Shown here in pieces: positions 6,177 through 13,855 of a stretch of DNA of 13,855 nucleotides. Every line of letters begins with the position of its first letter. The first letter of the stretch is position 1. The notes under the pieces are model-generated. The model was not told the origin of the DNA and did not search any database. It saw nothing but the letters and a program-made list of their open reading frames with translations. A program made the translations under genes and the position numbers. This DNA comes from Betaproteobacteria bacterium (GTDB lineage Bacteria > Pseudomonadota > Gammaproteobacteria > Burkholderiales > SG8-41), in contig JAHZNX010000041.1 in assembly GCA_020028375.1 (NCBI GenBank), positions 1 to 13,855 of the forward strand, read 5' to 3'.

Positions 6177-7904
6177 ATGGCAGGCGCCCTGAGCAGGTTT
6201 CCAGCGCTGGTCGGCATCGGCCTCATCGCCGGCCTTGCGGGCGCCCTCTACCTTCCGTTTCTCGCCAACCCGCCGGTGTTCGATGACATCGGCTTCTTCT
6301 CCGGACGGCTGCACTCGTATTACGCGACGCACCCATTCGGACTCGAGCTGAGGGTTCCGCCGTACTTCTCCCTCGCCGTCGTCCAGGTCATCTGGGGAAC
6401 GATGGAGGCCCACCGCATCCTGGGACTTGCGCTGCACGCAACCTGCGCGCTGGCGCTCTACAAGTTGATTTTCGATCTCCAGCAGTACGCGGCCCGGCGC
6501 GATCGCGCACCACCAGGGGCGGGCCTGCAAGCGCACGCGCCGGCAATCATCGCCGCGGCCGTATTCGCCATCCATCCCGTGGCGGTGTACGGCGCCGGCT
6601 ACCTGATTCAGCGTATGTCGGTGTTCGCGACGCTGTTCTCTCTCATCTCGATCGTCCTGTATGCGCGCGGGCTCGCGCGCCGCAGCCACGCCGACGCGGT
6701 GTCCGCCGCCGTGGTCTACTCCCTCGCGGTGCTGTCCAAGGAGACCGCTGTACTGCTGCCGGTCGCGGCGGTGATTGCCGGGCTGATCGTGACGGTGGAG
6801 CGGCGTTTCGCGCTGCGCCATGCGGCCCTCTATCTGGCTGGCTGCGTGCCTGCCGCGGCGCTCGTAACTCTACTGGTCAAGGGAAAGATCGGCACGGCCT
6901 ACGAGCCGGACTTCGGGGTGGTGTCGGCTCAGATCGAGAAGATCAGCGGGCACACGGCGCTGGAGTCGCCCTGGCTGGAAAGCGCCGTAACGCAGGCGGG
7001 GCTGTTCTTCCGCTATCTCGCGCTGTGGGTATTTCCAGACAGCGACGCCCTGTCGATCGACCTTCGAGTCGGTTTCGCCGGAGCCTGGTCGCCCGCGGTG
7101 GCGCTCATTGCCGTGGCGGGATTCGTCGGCTACGGGGTGTTTGGCCTGTATCTAATGCGCCGGGGCGGGCTGGCGCGCATGGCGGGATTCGGGCTGCTTT
7201 TTCCGTGGATCCTGTTCTTCACCGAGTTCGTGACGATCCGCTTCCAGGAGCCGTTCGTTCTCTACCGCAGCTACCTGTGGGCGTCGGGCCTCATGGTGGT
7301 GCTCGCCTCCGGCCTCGCCCGCGTGCCCGTTCGCGTCGCCAGCGCGGTTGCGCTTCTGGCGCTGCCGCTTATTTTCTACCAGGCTCATCACCGACTGAAC
7401 ACGTTCTCCAGCAACCTTGCGCTGTGGGAGGATGCCGCCGCGAAACTGCCGCGGCAGGCCGTGCCGGGCGGCTCGCGGACGCTCTACCACCTCGGCCGGG
7501 AGTATCTCTATCAGAATCGCGCTGACCAGGCGATTGCAGTCGCCGAGCGATGCCTTGCGGAATACCCCGCAACCTATGACTGCCATATGGCGCGCGCCTC
7601 GATCCATCTTCACCTCGAGGAATACCGGCAGGCCATCACCCGCCTCGCCAGCGCCATCGTTCTGCGCCCGGAATCCGGCACCGCACGCCATCATCTCGGG
7701 GTCGCGCTGGAGAACCTGGGCTGCCTGGATGAGGCGAGAGCGCAGTACCGGCTTGCGCTGAAACTGGGTTTCCCGGGCGCCGTCCACCGCTTGAGCCGCC
7801 TGGACACGCCCGGCCGCGGGCTCTTGCCGCCGGTCAAGCCCAAGCGGCGCATGGACGGTTGCGGCGAGCCACTGCCCGCAGGCGCGGAGCCGCCGCGAGG
7901 CTGA
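6177..7904 (+). CDS. Polytopic membrane protein with C-terminal TPRs, GT-C glycosyltransferase-like
   Basis: This is a 575-residue inner-membrane protein. The first roughly 400 residues hold about ten hydrophobic helices. The end of helix 1 is followed by PPVFDD, with the acidic pair D36-D37 at the position where GT-C glycosyltransferases (for example the TMTC/PMT-like group) carry their catalytic acidic residue on the first outer loop. Segments such as HRILGLALHATCALALYKL, FAIHPVAVYGAGYLIQR and LAVLSKETAVLLP also resemble bacterial TMTC-like TPR membrane proteins. About three TPR units occupy residues 436-540, followed by a Pro/Arg-rich tail. It would use a lipid-linked sugar at the periplasmic face. 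It sits directly behind pilA, the position of the arabinosyltransferase gene tfpW in some Pseudomonas, which makes a pilin glycosyltransferase role plausible. I chose the ATG at 6177; GTG 6168 is possible. The ribosome binding site is poor. Expression needs read-through or a promoter such as TAATTT at 6161, which would leave almost no leader. Confidence 0.82.
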   Translation: MAGALSRFPALVGIGLIAGLAGALYLPFLANPPVFDDIGFFSGRLHSYYATHPFGLELRVPPYFSLAVVQVIWGTMEAHRILGLALHATCALALYKLIFDLQQYAARRDRAPPGAGLQAHAPAIIAAAVFAIHPVAVYGAGYLIQRMSVFATLFSLISIVLYARGLARRSHADAVSAAVVYSLAVLSKETAVLLPVAAVIAGLIVTVERRFALRHAALYLAGCVPAAALVTLLVKGKIGTAYEPDFGVVSAQIEKISGHTALESPWLESAVTQAGLFFRYLALWVFPDSDALSIDLRVGFAGAWSPAVALIAVAGFVGYGVFGLYLMRRGGLARMAGFGLLFPWILFFTEFVTIRFQEPFVLYRSYLWASGLMVVLASGLARVPVRVASAVALLALPLIFYQAHHRLNTFSSNLALWEDAAAKLPRQAVPGGSRTLYHLGREYLYQNRADQAIAVAERCLAEYPATYDCHMARASIHLHLEEYRQAITRLASAIVLRPESGTARHHLGVALENLGCLDEARAQYRLALKLGFPGAVHRLSRLDTPGRGLLPPVKPKRRMDGCGEPLPAGAEPPRG

Positions 7905-7934
7905 GTCGCGTTGCCCGCGGTCCTGTCCGGGTCC

Positions 7935-10898
7935 TCAGTGCAGGTTGTTGACGTAAACGACGTGGGGCGGAATCGAGCCCCCGGGGTAGAGAGCGGGTCC
8001 GTAAGCGCGCCAGATGCGCTGCGCTTCTGCATGTTCGCCCGCGACCTGCGCCCCGAGCATCGCGGTGAGAAGCAGAAAGCGTCCCCATTCGTCTCCGCCC
8101 TCAACGGTTCCTCCCTGCTCGAGCAAAGCACGCGCGCCTGCGAGCATCGCGGGCGCGTCGCGCGCCGCGATCGCGGCATAGATCTCCAGCCGCTCGCGCA
8201 CCCGGGGCGCGAGCTTGCCGGGCGCGCAGCCGAGCCAGCGCCTCTCGATCCATAGCGCGCGCCGCAGGTCCGGCGCCAGTTTGGCGAGCGTCAGCTCCGC
8301 CGCGCGGTGCAGCTGCTCGACGGCCGCCTTTGATACCGCGGCGCCGCACAGCGCGCCAGGCCGTTTCAGCGTGAGCAGCGTGTTGACCACCATGTCCCCG
8401 GTGTCAAGGGGATCGGCCGTGCGTTGAAGGAGTCCACGCGCGAGCGCCAGCGCTGCGGACTGGGTCCGCAGGTTGAGGGATGGAACGTGTGCGGGCAGCG
8501 GCTCGCGCACGTAAGTCACAACCGTCCCGTTGGCCATTTCGCGGATTGGCAGCGGCGACACCACAAGGCCGGGAATGGCCGTTGCGATGGTGCCGTGGAA
8601 GCGCGCACGGGGCGCTTCGAGCTGCACGAACGGGTAGTAGTCCGAGTTGACCGGCGCGGCGAGGGGCGCGAACAGCGGCGCAATCTCGCGCTTGGTGCCG
8701 ACGCTCAACGCCGCGATCTCTTCCGCGCGCGTGATGCCGAGGCGTTTCAACTGGTCCATGAACGCCGCTTCCTTGAGCGGCAGCGGCCCGAGGCGCGGCA
8801 CCCGGCCTTCCGCGACTGCGACCACGATGAGATCCACGCCGTTCATCTCGTAGATCTCGTAATCGGCGAAGTTCTCGCCCAGCGCCGCCAGTATGGAGCC
8901 GAGCAGCCGGTCGTTGAACTCGTAGGTCTGCAGCCATTGCACCATCAGCCCGCCCGGCGCGAGGTAGCGCTTCACGTCGCGGTACCACTCGGTCGTGAAC
9001 AGGTTTGCCACGCCGTTGACCCAGGGGTTCGAGGGCTCGGATATGATCACGTCGTAGCGCTTGCCGTGGCGGGCAAAGAAGCTCTTGGCATCCTCGATGA
9101 CGATGTTGCTGCGCCGGTCGCGGTAGGGCCGGATGACGCGCGGCACAAAGGAGCGCGCGCCGGACACCATCGCTGGTTCGATTTCAATCGTGTCCACCTC
9201 CCGCGGGCCGCTGTGCGAGAGCAGCGCCTCGGCCGTGAGGCCGGAGCCCATGCCGATATTGGCGTAGCGCTTCGCATCGGGCTTCATCAGCAACGGCAGC
9301 GCGGCGGCGATGACCATCGTGTACTCGTCGCCGGTGGGCGGCCGGTCGGGATCCATCTGAATCGCTGCGTCCGGCTTGCCGTTGGTGATGATCCCGACCG
9401 AGTTGTTGGTATGGCGCCGCACGGCGACCGATGCGGTCTTGCCGTCCCGATAGAAGAAGACCTCGCTGTCTGCCTGCACCGCGCGGCCGTAGCGGAACAC
9501 GCCGGATGAGAGCCGCTCGTGCTCCAGCACGTCGGCGCGGGCGGTGGCGGTTGCGGCGAGCATGCCGGCGATGAGCGCCACGAACGCGTGGGCGCGCCGG
9601 AACGCCGCCTGCGAATAGCGCAGCAGCCACGCCCCGAGCAGGATGTCCGTGGCAGCGCCGAGCACCAGGGTGAGCTTGACGCCGGTTTCCGGCACCAGCA
9701 GGTGCACGGCCACCAGCACGCCCGCGATCGCGCCAAACGTATTTGCGGAGTAGATCTGGCCGATCGCGCGCTCGCCGTGCCCGCCGCGCAGCAGGACGTG
9801 GGTGAAAAGCGGCAGCGTCATGCCGGCGAGGAAGGTCGCCGGCAGCATCACGGAAAACGCGATGGCGTGGCTGAAGAGGTTGAAGAGCGGATAGGCCTCC
9901 TCGCTGCGCTGGAGCACATGCAGCACCCACGCCATCCAGTCGAAGCTCTGGTGGTAGACGAAGATGGTGGCAAGCGCCGCCAGCCCCATCGCGAGCTGCA
10001 CTATGCCCGCGAAGCGCACCGGGTCGGCGATGCGATCGATGCGGCGGCGGATCCACAATCCGCCAAGCGCGAGACCGGTGATGAAGGCCGACAGCATCAG
10101 CTCGAAGGCCTGGAACGAGGAGCCGAGCACGAGCGAGAGCATCCTGATCCACGCGATCTCGTAGATGAAGGAGGCCGCCCCGGTGACGAACGCCGCGGCA
10201 AGGAACAGCCGTACCAGGTAGGCGCTGGCGGGGGCCGCGCCGGGGGCCGGCACTGCCGCGGGCGGCCGCGGTTCGCCCGCCCGCGCCACGGCGAGCACGA
10301 CCGCCGCGAGAGCGAGATTCAACAGGCCCGCCGTGCGCATGGTGCCCGGCATGCCGATCCAGCCAAGCAGCAGGAACGCCGCCGCGAGCGCGCCCGCGGC
10401 TGCGCCGATCGAATTGGTGAAATAGAGCATCGCCAGGTGATGGCCGCTCGCCTCGGGGCTGCGCCGGATCACGGCGCCGCTCATGAGCGGAAACGTCATC
10501 CCCAGCAGCACCGTCTGCGGGACGATGAGAATGCCGCACAGCGTGTACTTGTAGATTTCCACGGCGAGCGGTGAGCCCAGCGCCGGGATCACGGTGTCGA
10601 GCGAAGCCTGCGTGAGCCACACGAACACCTCGTGGAACACCAGTGCCGCCAGACCGATCGCAGCTTCTATCCAGCCGTAGACCGCGAGCAGGTTCACGAT
10701 CCGTTTGCTGGCGCGGCTCGCGATCCAGGCGCCGAGCGCCATGCCGCCCATGAACGCTGCCAGCACGAACGACTGCGCGAACGAGGCGGCGCCGAGGAAG
10801 AGCTTCAGGTAGTGCGACCAGATGGATTCGTAGATCAGCCCGGTGAAGCCGGACAGGGTGAACAGGGCGAACAGCAGCTGGACATTGCGGTGGGTCAT
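7935..10898 (-). CDS. Fused MFS-like transporter/spermidine synthase-like membrane protein
   Basis: This 987-residue protein belongs to the large family annotated as fused MFS/spermidine synthase. Residues 1 to about 470 carry roughly 12-14 membrane helices, starting FTGLIYESIWSHYLKLFLG. Next comes a Rossmann-fold aminopropyltransferase-like domain: the nucleotide-binding turn NIGMGSGLTAEALL starts at about 547, the acidic DTIEIEP strand follows, and EPSNPWVNG lies at about 620. The glycine-rich turn is GMGSG, unlike the GGGDG of true spermidine synthases, and the catalytic Asp of the DxxDP motif is replaced by SEPSNPW. A real polyamine-making activity is therefore doubtful. The final roughly 200 residues are an Ala/Leu/Arg-rich helical extension, possibly TPR-like. 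The start ATG at 10898 has GGGAG 4 nt upstream (10903-10907), and this is preferred over an upstream in-frame start at 10955. The gene converges on the GT-C gene with only 30 bp between the stops. Biological role and substrate are unknown. Confidence 0.88.
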   Translation of the reverse strand: MTHRNVQLLFALFTLSGFTGLIYESIWSHYLKLFLGAASFAQSFVLAAFMGGMALGAWIASRASKRIVNLLAVYGWIEAAIGLAALVFHEVFVWLTQASLDTVIPALGSPLAVEIYKYTLCGILIVPQTVLLGMTFPLMSGAVIRRSPEASGHHLAMLYFTNSIGAAAGALAAAFLLLGWIGMPGTMRTAGLLNLALAAVVLAVARAGEPRPPAAVPAPGAAPASAYLVRLFLAAAFVTGAASFIYEIAWIRMLSLVLGSSFQAFELMLSAFITGLALGGLWIRRRIDRIADPVRFAGIVQLAMGLAALATIFVYHQSFDWMAWVLHVLQRSEEAYPLFNLFSHAIAFSVMLPATFLAGMTLPLFTHVLLRGGHGERAIGQIYSANTFGAIAGVLVAVHLLVPETGVKLTLVLGAATDILLGAWLLRYSQAAFRRAHAFVALIAGMLAATATARADVLEHERLSSGVFRYGRAVQADSEVFFYRDGKTASVAVRRHTNNSVGIITNGKPDAAIQMDPDRPPTGDEYTMVIAAALPLLMKPDAKRYANIGMGSGLTAEALLSHSGPREVDTIEIEPAMVSGARSFVPRVIRPYRDRRSNIVIEDAKSFFARHGKRYDVIISEPSNPWVNGVANLFTTEWYRDVKRYLAPGGLMVQWLQTYEFNDRLLGSILAALGENFADYEIYEMNGVDLIVVAVAEGRVPRLGPLPLKEAAFMDQLKRLGITRAEEIAALSVGTKREIAPLFAPLAAPVNSDYYPFVQLEAPRARFHGTIATAIPGLVVSPLPIREMANGTVVTYVREPLPAHVPSLNLRTQSAALALARGLLQRTADPLDTGDMVVNTLLTLKRPGALCGAAVSKAAVEQLHRAAELTLAKLAPDLRRALWIERRWLGCAPGKLAPRVRERLEIYAAIAARDAPAMLAGARALLEQGGTVEGGDEWGRFLLLTAMLGAQVAGEHAEAQRIWRAYGPALYPGGSIPPHVVYVNNLH

Positions 10899-10925
10899 GT
10901 TGCTCCCGGTTTTAAGTTGAACGCG

Positions 10926-10931
10926 AGTGTA
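10926..10931 (-). promoter_or_regulatory. Possible -10 element for the MFS/spermidine synthase-like gene
   Basis: On the minus strand this reads TACACT, a good sigma-70 -10 hexamer, placing a start about 20 nt before the ATG at 10898. No convincing -35 hexamer is seen 17 bp upstream, so the assignment is tentative. Confidence 0.35.
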
Positions 10932-11030
10932 GCCCAGGCGGCCTTCCCCCGCCACGGCCCTAATTCACGCGGCTCCTTCGGAAATCGGGGCGCGCGGTCT
11001 CCGCGTCCGAACAGCCGGGCGCGAAGCGTG

Positions 11031-11039
11031 TGTTATGCT
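11031..11039 (+). promoter_or_regulatory. Extended -10 promoter element of the glycosyltransferase gene
   Basis: TGTTATGCT is an extended -10 motif (TGn plus TATGCT). No good -35 is visible, as is common for extended -10 promoters. It would start transcription near 11046. That excludes the in-frame ATG at 11035 and supports the ATG at 11062 as the start. Confidence 0.45.
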
Positions 11040-11061
11040 TCCCCCGAAACGCCGGCAAAGC

Positions 11062-11748
11062 ATGATCAGCGTCTTCATCGGCTACGACCCGCGCGAGGCG
11101 GTCGCCTACAGCGTTCTCGCATACAGCATCCAGGCCCGCGCAACCCAGCCGGTTTCCATCACACCGCTCGTGCTGTTCCAGCTGCAGCGCGTGCTGGTGC
11201 GCGAGCGTCATCCGCTGCAAAGCTCCGATTTTTCGTTCTCGCGTTTCCTGACGCCGTATCTTTCCGGTTACACCGGTTGGTCGGTGTTCATGGACTGCGA
11301 CATGCTGATGCTCGGCGATATCGCCACGCTCTGGGCGATGCGGGACGATCGCTACGCGGTGCAGGTGGTCAAGCACAACCACGTTCCCAGGGAATCGGTG
11401 AAATTCCTCGGCGAGCCGCAGAGCAAGTACGAGAAGAAGAACTGGTCGAGCGTGATGCTGTTCAACAACGCCCGGTGCCAGGCGCTGACCCCCGATTACG
11501 TCAACCGGGCCTCTGGGCTCGAGCTGCACCAGTTCAAGTGGCTCTCGAGCGACGATCTCATCGGTGCGCTGCCCGACCGCTGGAACCACCTCGTCGGCTA
11601 CAACCCGCCGCGTCGGGACGCCGCCCTGGTCCACTACACGCTGGGCGGCCCCTATTTCGACGACTACCGGAATTGCGAGTACTCGAAGGAGTGGTTCGCC
11701 GAGCGCGATGCGATGCTGCGCGTGGCAACGCGCGCTGGTGCCCGCTAG
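11062..11748 (+). CDS. Small GT-A type glycosyltransferase (family 8-like)
   Basis: This is a 228-residue cytoplasmic protein of GT-A fold. It begins MISVFIGYDPREAVAYSVL, a compact nucleotide-sugar-binding first strand as in GT8-like enzymes. It has the metal-binding DxD motif D78-C-D80 within VFMDCDMLMLGDI, then a WSSVMLFN segment. Near the C-terminus, VHYTLGGPYFDDY (His at about 191) resembles the metal-binding His region of GT8 proteins. It probably transfers a sugar to an envelope glycan, but donor and acceptor cannot be read from sequence. The start at 11062 is chosen because the homologous-looking N-terminus begins there and an extended -10 overlaps the alternative ATG at 11035. It is divergent from the MFS/spermidine synthase-like gene and its stop overlaps that of soxB on the other strand. 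Confidence 0.82.
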   Translation: MISVFIGYDPREAVAYSVLAYSIQARATQPVSITPLVLFQLQRVLVRERHPLQSSDFSFSRFLTPYLSGYTGWSVFMDCDMLMLGDIATLWAMRDDRYAVQVVKHNHVPRESVKFLGEPQSKYEKKNWSSVMLFNNARCQALTPDYVNRASGLELHQFKWLSSDDLIGALPDRWNHLVGYNPPRRDAALVHYTLGGPYFDDYRNCEYSKEWFAERDAMLRVATRAGAR

Positions 11749-13466
11749 CCGGCCGCTCCCGGGAGCCCGGGATTGCCCTTCACGCCGGTGAGCTGCGGGC
11801 GATTGGGCGTGACGGGCGGTATGACCTTCCTGGCGCGGAGGTAGCGCGCGAGGACCTCCCACACTGGCTCGCCGCTCGCGCCTTCCGCGACCGGCGCCCA
11901 GCTCGCCACCCGGTAGCGCTTTCCGGCCTCGATCGGCTTGCCCTTCAACGTCATGCCGCTGATGCGCCCGCCTATCTTCTGCGTCGGATCGCAGCGGTAC
12001 TGCATGCCGCCCACGCGCACCATGTCGCCGCCCTGCTGGTAATAGGGATCCGGGTTGAACAGGTTGTCGCACACGTCCTCGAGGATGTTCTTGATCGCCT
12101 CGCCGGTCATCTCCGTGACGGTGGTGTAAGGGTAGGTCACGGCGGTCTGGTCCATGACATGCTCCATCGTGATCGCCTCGCCGGGGAGTATCGTGGTGCC
12201 CCAGCGGAATCCGGGTGAGAAGGCGATTTCGGTCCCTTTCACCTCCATCAGCGCGTCCAGGATCAACTGATCGACGGTGCCCGTGAAGTTGCCGCGCCGG
12301 TAGAGCAGACCTTCGGTGACCGCGATTTTCTCGGACAGACGCTCGGCGTAGGGCTTCCGTGCGCGGCCGATCAGCGCCGCCATCTCGGGGTCCGGCTTGA
12401 TCAGGTTGGCGAATACCGGCAGCAGCCGGTAGCGGCACTCCCGCAGCTTGCCGCCCCGCACCTCCAGGTCGGCCACGGCGAGGAACTTGCCGTTCGATCC
12501 GGCGTTCGTGACGAGCGTTTTGCCGCTGCGGTTTGCGACGGACACCGGCTCGGGCACGGCGTCGTGCGTGTGGCCGCCGAGTATGAGGTCGATGCCGGTG
12601 ACGCGCGAGGCGAGCTTCAAGTCCACGTCCATGCCGTTGTGCGACAGCAGCACCACCGCCTGCGCGCCCTTCGCTCTCGTCTCCTCGACCACTTTCTGGA
12701 GGTTCTCCTCCTGGATGCCGAAGGTCCACTCCGGCACGAAGTGGCGGGGATTGGCGATGGGCGTATAGGGAAACGCCTGGCCGATGATGGCGACGGGCAC
12801 GCCGTTCACTTCGCGGGTCACGTGGGAGCGGAACACCGGGTCCCCGAAATCCGTGGTCCTGACGTTCTGTGCGACAAACTCGATCCTTCCGGCAAAGTCT
12901 TTATTGATCACCTCCTGCACCCGCGCGGCGCCGTAGGTGAACTCCCAGTGTCCGGTCATGACGTCGACTCCGAGCAGCCGGCTCGCGTCGATCATGTCCT
13001 GCCCGCGCGTCCACAGCGCGGTGGCCGAACCCTGCCAGCTGTCGCCGCCGTCGAGCAACAGCGCGCCCGGGCGCTGCGCGCGCACCTGCTTCACCAGGGT
13101 GGCCAGGTGGGTGAAGCCGCCGACTCGTCCGAAGTTGCGCGCGGCGCTCTCGAAATCGAGATACGTGAAGGCGTGCGCGAGCCGCGTTTTCGGCGCTATT
13201 CCGAAGCGCTTGAGCAGCGCCTCGCCGACGAGATGCGGCGGCTTGCCGAGCGCGCCGGCAATTCCGATGTTGACGTCGGGCTCGCGGAAGTGGATCGGCA
13301 GCAGCTGGGCATGGCAGTCGGTGAAGTGGAGGAGGGTGACGTTGCCGCGCGGTCCCGGCAGGTCGTAGAGCGCGTCGCCACGCGGCGTCTCCGCCGCGCG
13401 CCCCGAGAGCGGCAAACCGTGCGCTGCCGCGATCGCCAGCAGTTGCAGGAATTCGCGCCGGGTCAC
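11745..13466 (-). CDS. soxB: SoxB thiosulfohydrolase (sulfate thiol esterase of the Sox pathway)
   Basis: SoxB is the periplasmic dimanganese enzyme that hydrolyses sulfate from the thiosulfate-loaded cysteine of SoxYZ during thiosulfate oxidation. The 573-residue product starts with a Tat signal (TRREFLQLLAIAAAHG, twin Arg at 3-4). It shows the metallophosphatase/5'-nucleotidase motifs in order: HFTDCHAQL (D50, H52), LDGGDSWQGS (D142), the SoxB-typical TGHWEFTYG (H173), LLSHNGMDVD and GGHTHD. The C-terminal 5'-nucleotidase domain runs to the end. The length matches the family. The start is a GTG at 13466, since an in-frame stop lies 9 nt upstream of it and no good Shine-Dalgarno is visible. 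It lies 101 bp downstream of soxX on the same strand. A short purine-poor tail NPGLPGAAG ends the protein, and its stop shares CTAG with the converging gene. Confidence 0.97.
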   Translation of the reverse strand: MTRREFLQLLAIAAAHGLPLSGRAAETPRGDALYDLPGPRGNVTLLHFTDCHAQLLPIHFREPDVNIGIAGALGKPPHLVGEALLKRFGIAPKTRLAHAFTYLDFESAARNFGRVGGFTHLATLVKQVRAQRPGALLLDGGDSWQGSATALWTRGQDMIDASRLLGVDVMTGHWEFTYGAARVQEVINKDFAGRIEFVAQNVRTTDFGDPVFRSHVTREVNGVPVAIIGQAFPYTPIANPRHFVPEWTFGIQEENLQKVVEETRAKGAQAVVLLSHNGMDVDLKLASRVTGIDLILGGHTHDAVPEPVSVANRSGKTLVTNAGSNGKFLAVADLEVRGGKLRECRYRLLPVFANLIKPDPEMAALIGRARKPYAERLSEKIAVTEGLLYRRGNFTGTVDQLILDALMEVKGTEIAFSPGFRWGTTILPGEAITMEHVMDQTAVTYPYTTVTEMTGEAIKNILEDVCDNLFNPDPYYQQGGDMVRVGGMQYRCDPTQKIGGRISGMTLKGKPIEAGKRYRVASWAPVAEGASGEPVWEVLARYLRARKVIPPVTPNRPQLTGVKGNPGLPGAAG

Positions 13467-13567
13467 TGACGTGAATCAGGATCGACTGACAGCCGGGCGC
13501 GCGTTGAGCCGTGCTCTCGCGTCCGCTCCAATGCGCGCAAACAAAGCGGCGCCCACAGCGTCCGCGT
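13467..13567 (-). other. soxX-soxB intergenic spacer
   Basis: This is 101 bp of GC-rich sequence with no obvious promoter, terminator or strong ribosome binding site. It is long for genes that are usually tightly packed, but nothing in it is recognisable. Confidence 0.6.
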
Positions 13568-13855
13568 TTATTTCTTGTTGATCGGCGAGGCCGGGTCGAT
13601 CAGGAATGCCACCAGGTGCGTGATCTGTTCCGGCGTCAGATGCCCGGTTGCCCCGAGGCGCGGCATGTTGGAGCACGGGATGTAGGCCCACCCGTTGTAG
13701 ATGCGCTCGTAGGTGAGTTTCGCGATGGCCTCGGAATTGCCACGCTGCAGGCCGTAACCGGTCAGGCTCGGTCCCACGTTGCCCACGTTGATCTCGCCGG
13801 GAGCGAGGGCATGGCAGTTCTGGCAGAGCCCGCCGTTTTCCTTGCGCTTCTCGAG
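13568..13855 (-). CDS. soxX: SoxX, c-type cytochrome subunit of SoxAX (N-terminus outside window)
   Basis: SoxX pairs with SoxA in the periplasm to attach thiosulfate to SoxYZ. The visible 95 C-terminal residues start at the right edge with LEKRKENGGL. They contain one haem c site CQNCH, then the characteristic NVGNVGPSLTGYG and a later NMPRLGATGHLT, whose Met is the likely distal haem ligand. The protein ends DPASPINKK. This pattern is typical of SoxX and not of SoxA. The 5' part with its signal peptide is beyond the window. The order soxX then soxB matches the end of sox operons in many proteobacteria, with soxYZ and soxA expected to the right. Confidence 0.93.
   Translation of the reverse strand, partial: LEKRKENGGLCQNCHALAPGEINVGNVGPSLTGYGLQRGNSEAIAKLTYERIYNGWAYIPCSNMPRLGATGHLTPEQITHLVAFLIDPASPINKK

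Noticed and set aside
7935..10898. Reading this gene as a true spermidine synthase (speE)
   Set aside because: Key active-site residues are missing and the protein is a membrane fusion, so no speE symbol is given.
10632..12218. Long + strand open frame (528 codons) across the intergenic region and two genes
   Set aside because: It overlaps three well-identified genes in other frames, is rich in Arg/Gln/His with no family motif, and is a typical high-GC shadow.
10960..12729. Long minus-strand open frame (589 codons) overlapping soxB in another frame
   Set aside because: The soxB frame carries all expected motifs; this one is low-complexity and charged, with no recognisable domain.
1..13855. 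CRISPR arrays, insertion sequences, tRNA or rRNA genes
   Set aside because: No regularly spaced direct repeats, transposase motifs, terminal inverted repeats or cloverleaf-like sequences were seen; genes fill nearly all of the window.

Overview
This is a high-GC window with dense coding on both strands. The gene content fits a Gram-negative, sulfur-oxidising proteobacterium, most likely a betaproteobacterium. The evidence is a Tat-exported SoxB with a SoxX fragment, a type IVa major pilin behind a sigma-54 promoter, and a GspE/PilB ATPase. The taxon is inferred from gene content and style, not from a marker gene.

Left block (1-5410, + strand). A GspE/PilB-type secretion or pilus ATPase runs in from the left edge. 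Its stop codon abuts a GAF-HD-GYP protein, a putative cyclic-di-GMP phosphodiesterase that appears to have lost about 40-50 residues near its C-terminus through an out-of-frame deletion. A 111-residue protein of unknown function follows. One base after it comes a 747-residue TPR protein with a C-terminal O-GlcNAc-transferase (SPINDLY/GT41) domain.

Pilin block (5411-7904, + strand). A 213-bp intergenic region carries a GTGAC/GTCAC repeat cluster, a near-consensus -24/-12 promoter, and a small hairpin followed by a T run in the predicted 5' leader. The pilin gene pilA comes next and is closed by a very strong UUCG-loop terminator. Immediately behind the terminator lies a polytopic GT-C-like membrane protein with C-terminal TPRs. 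It is a plausible pilin or surface-protein glycosyltransferase.

Central block (7935-10898, - strand). A 987-residue MFS-like/spermidine-synthase-like fusion protein is divergent from a small GT-A (family 8-like) glycosyltransferase at 11062-11748 (+).

Right block (11745-13855, - strand). soxB and the 3' part of soxX form the end of a thiosulfate-oxidation (Sox) operon that enters from the right. The glycosyltransferase and soxB genes converge and share a palindromic CTAG as their two stop codons.

Working interpretation: the left and pilin blocks combine an assembly ATPase, a c-di-GMP-linked sensor, the pilin, and two different kinds of glycosyltransferase-like protein. This suggests a surface or type IV pilus locus with associated glycosylation, but the functional links are inference from proximity. 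The Sox genes are a separate, well-known energy-metabolism module.
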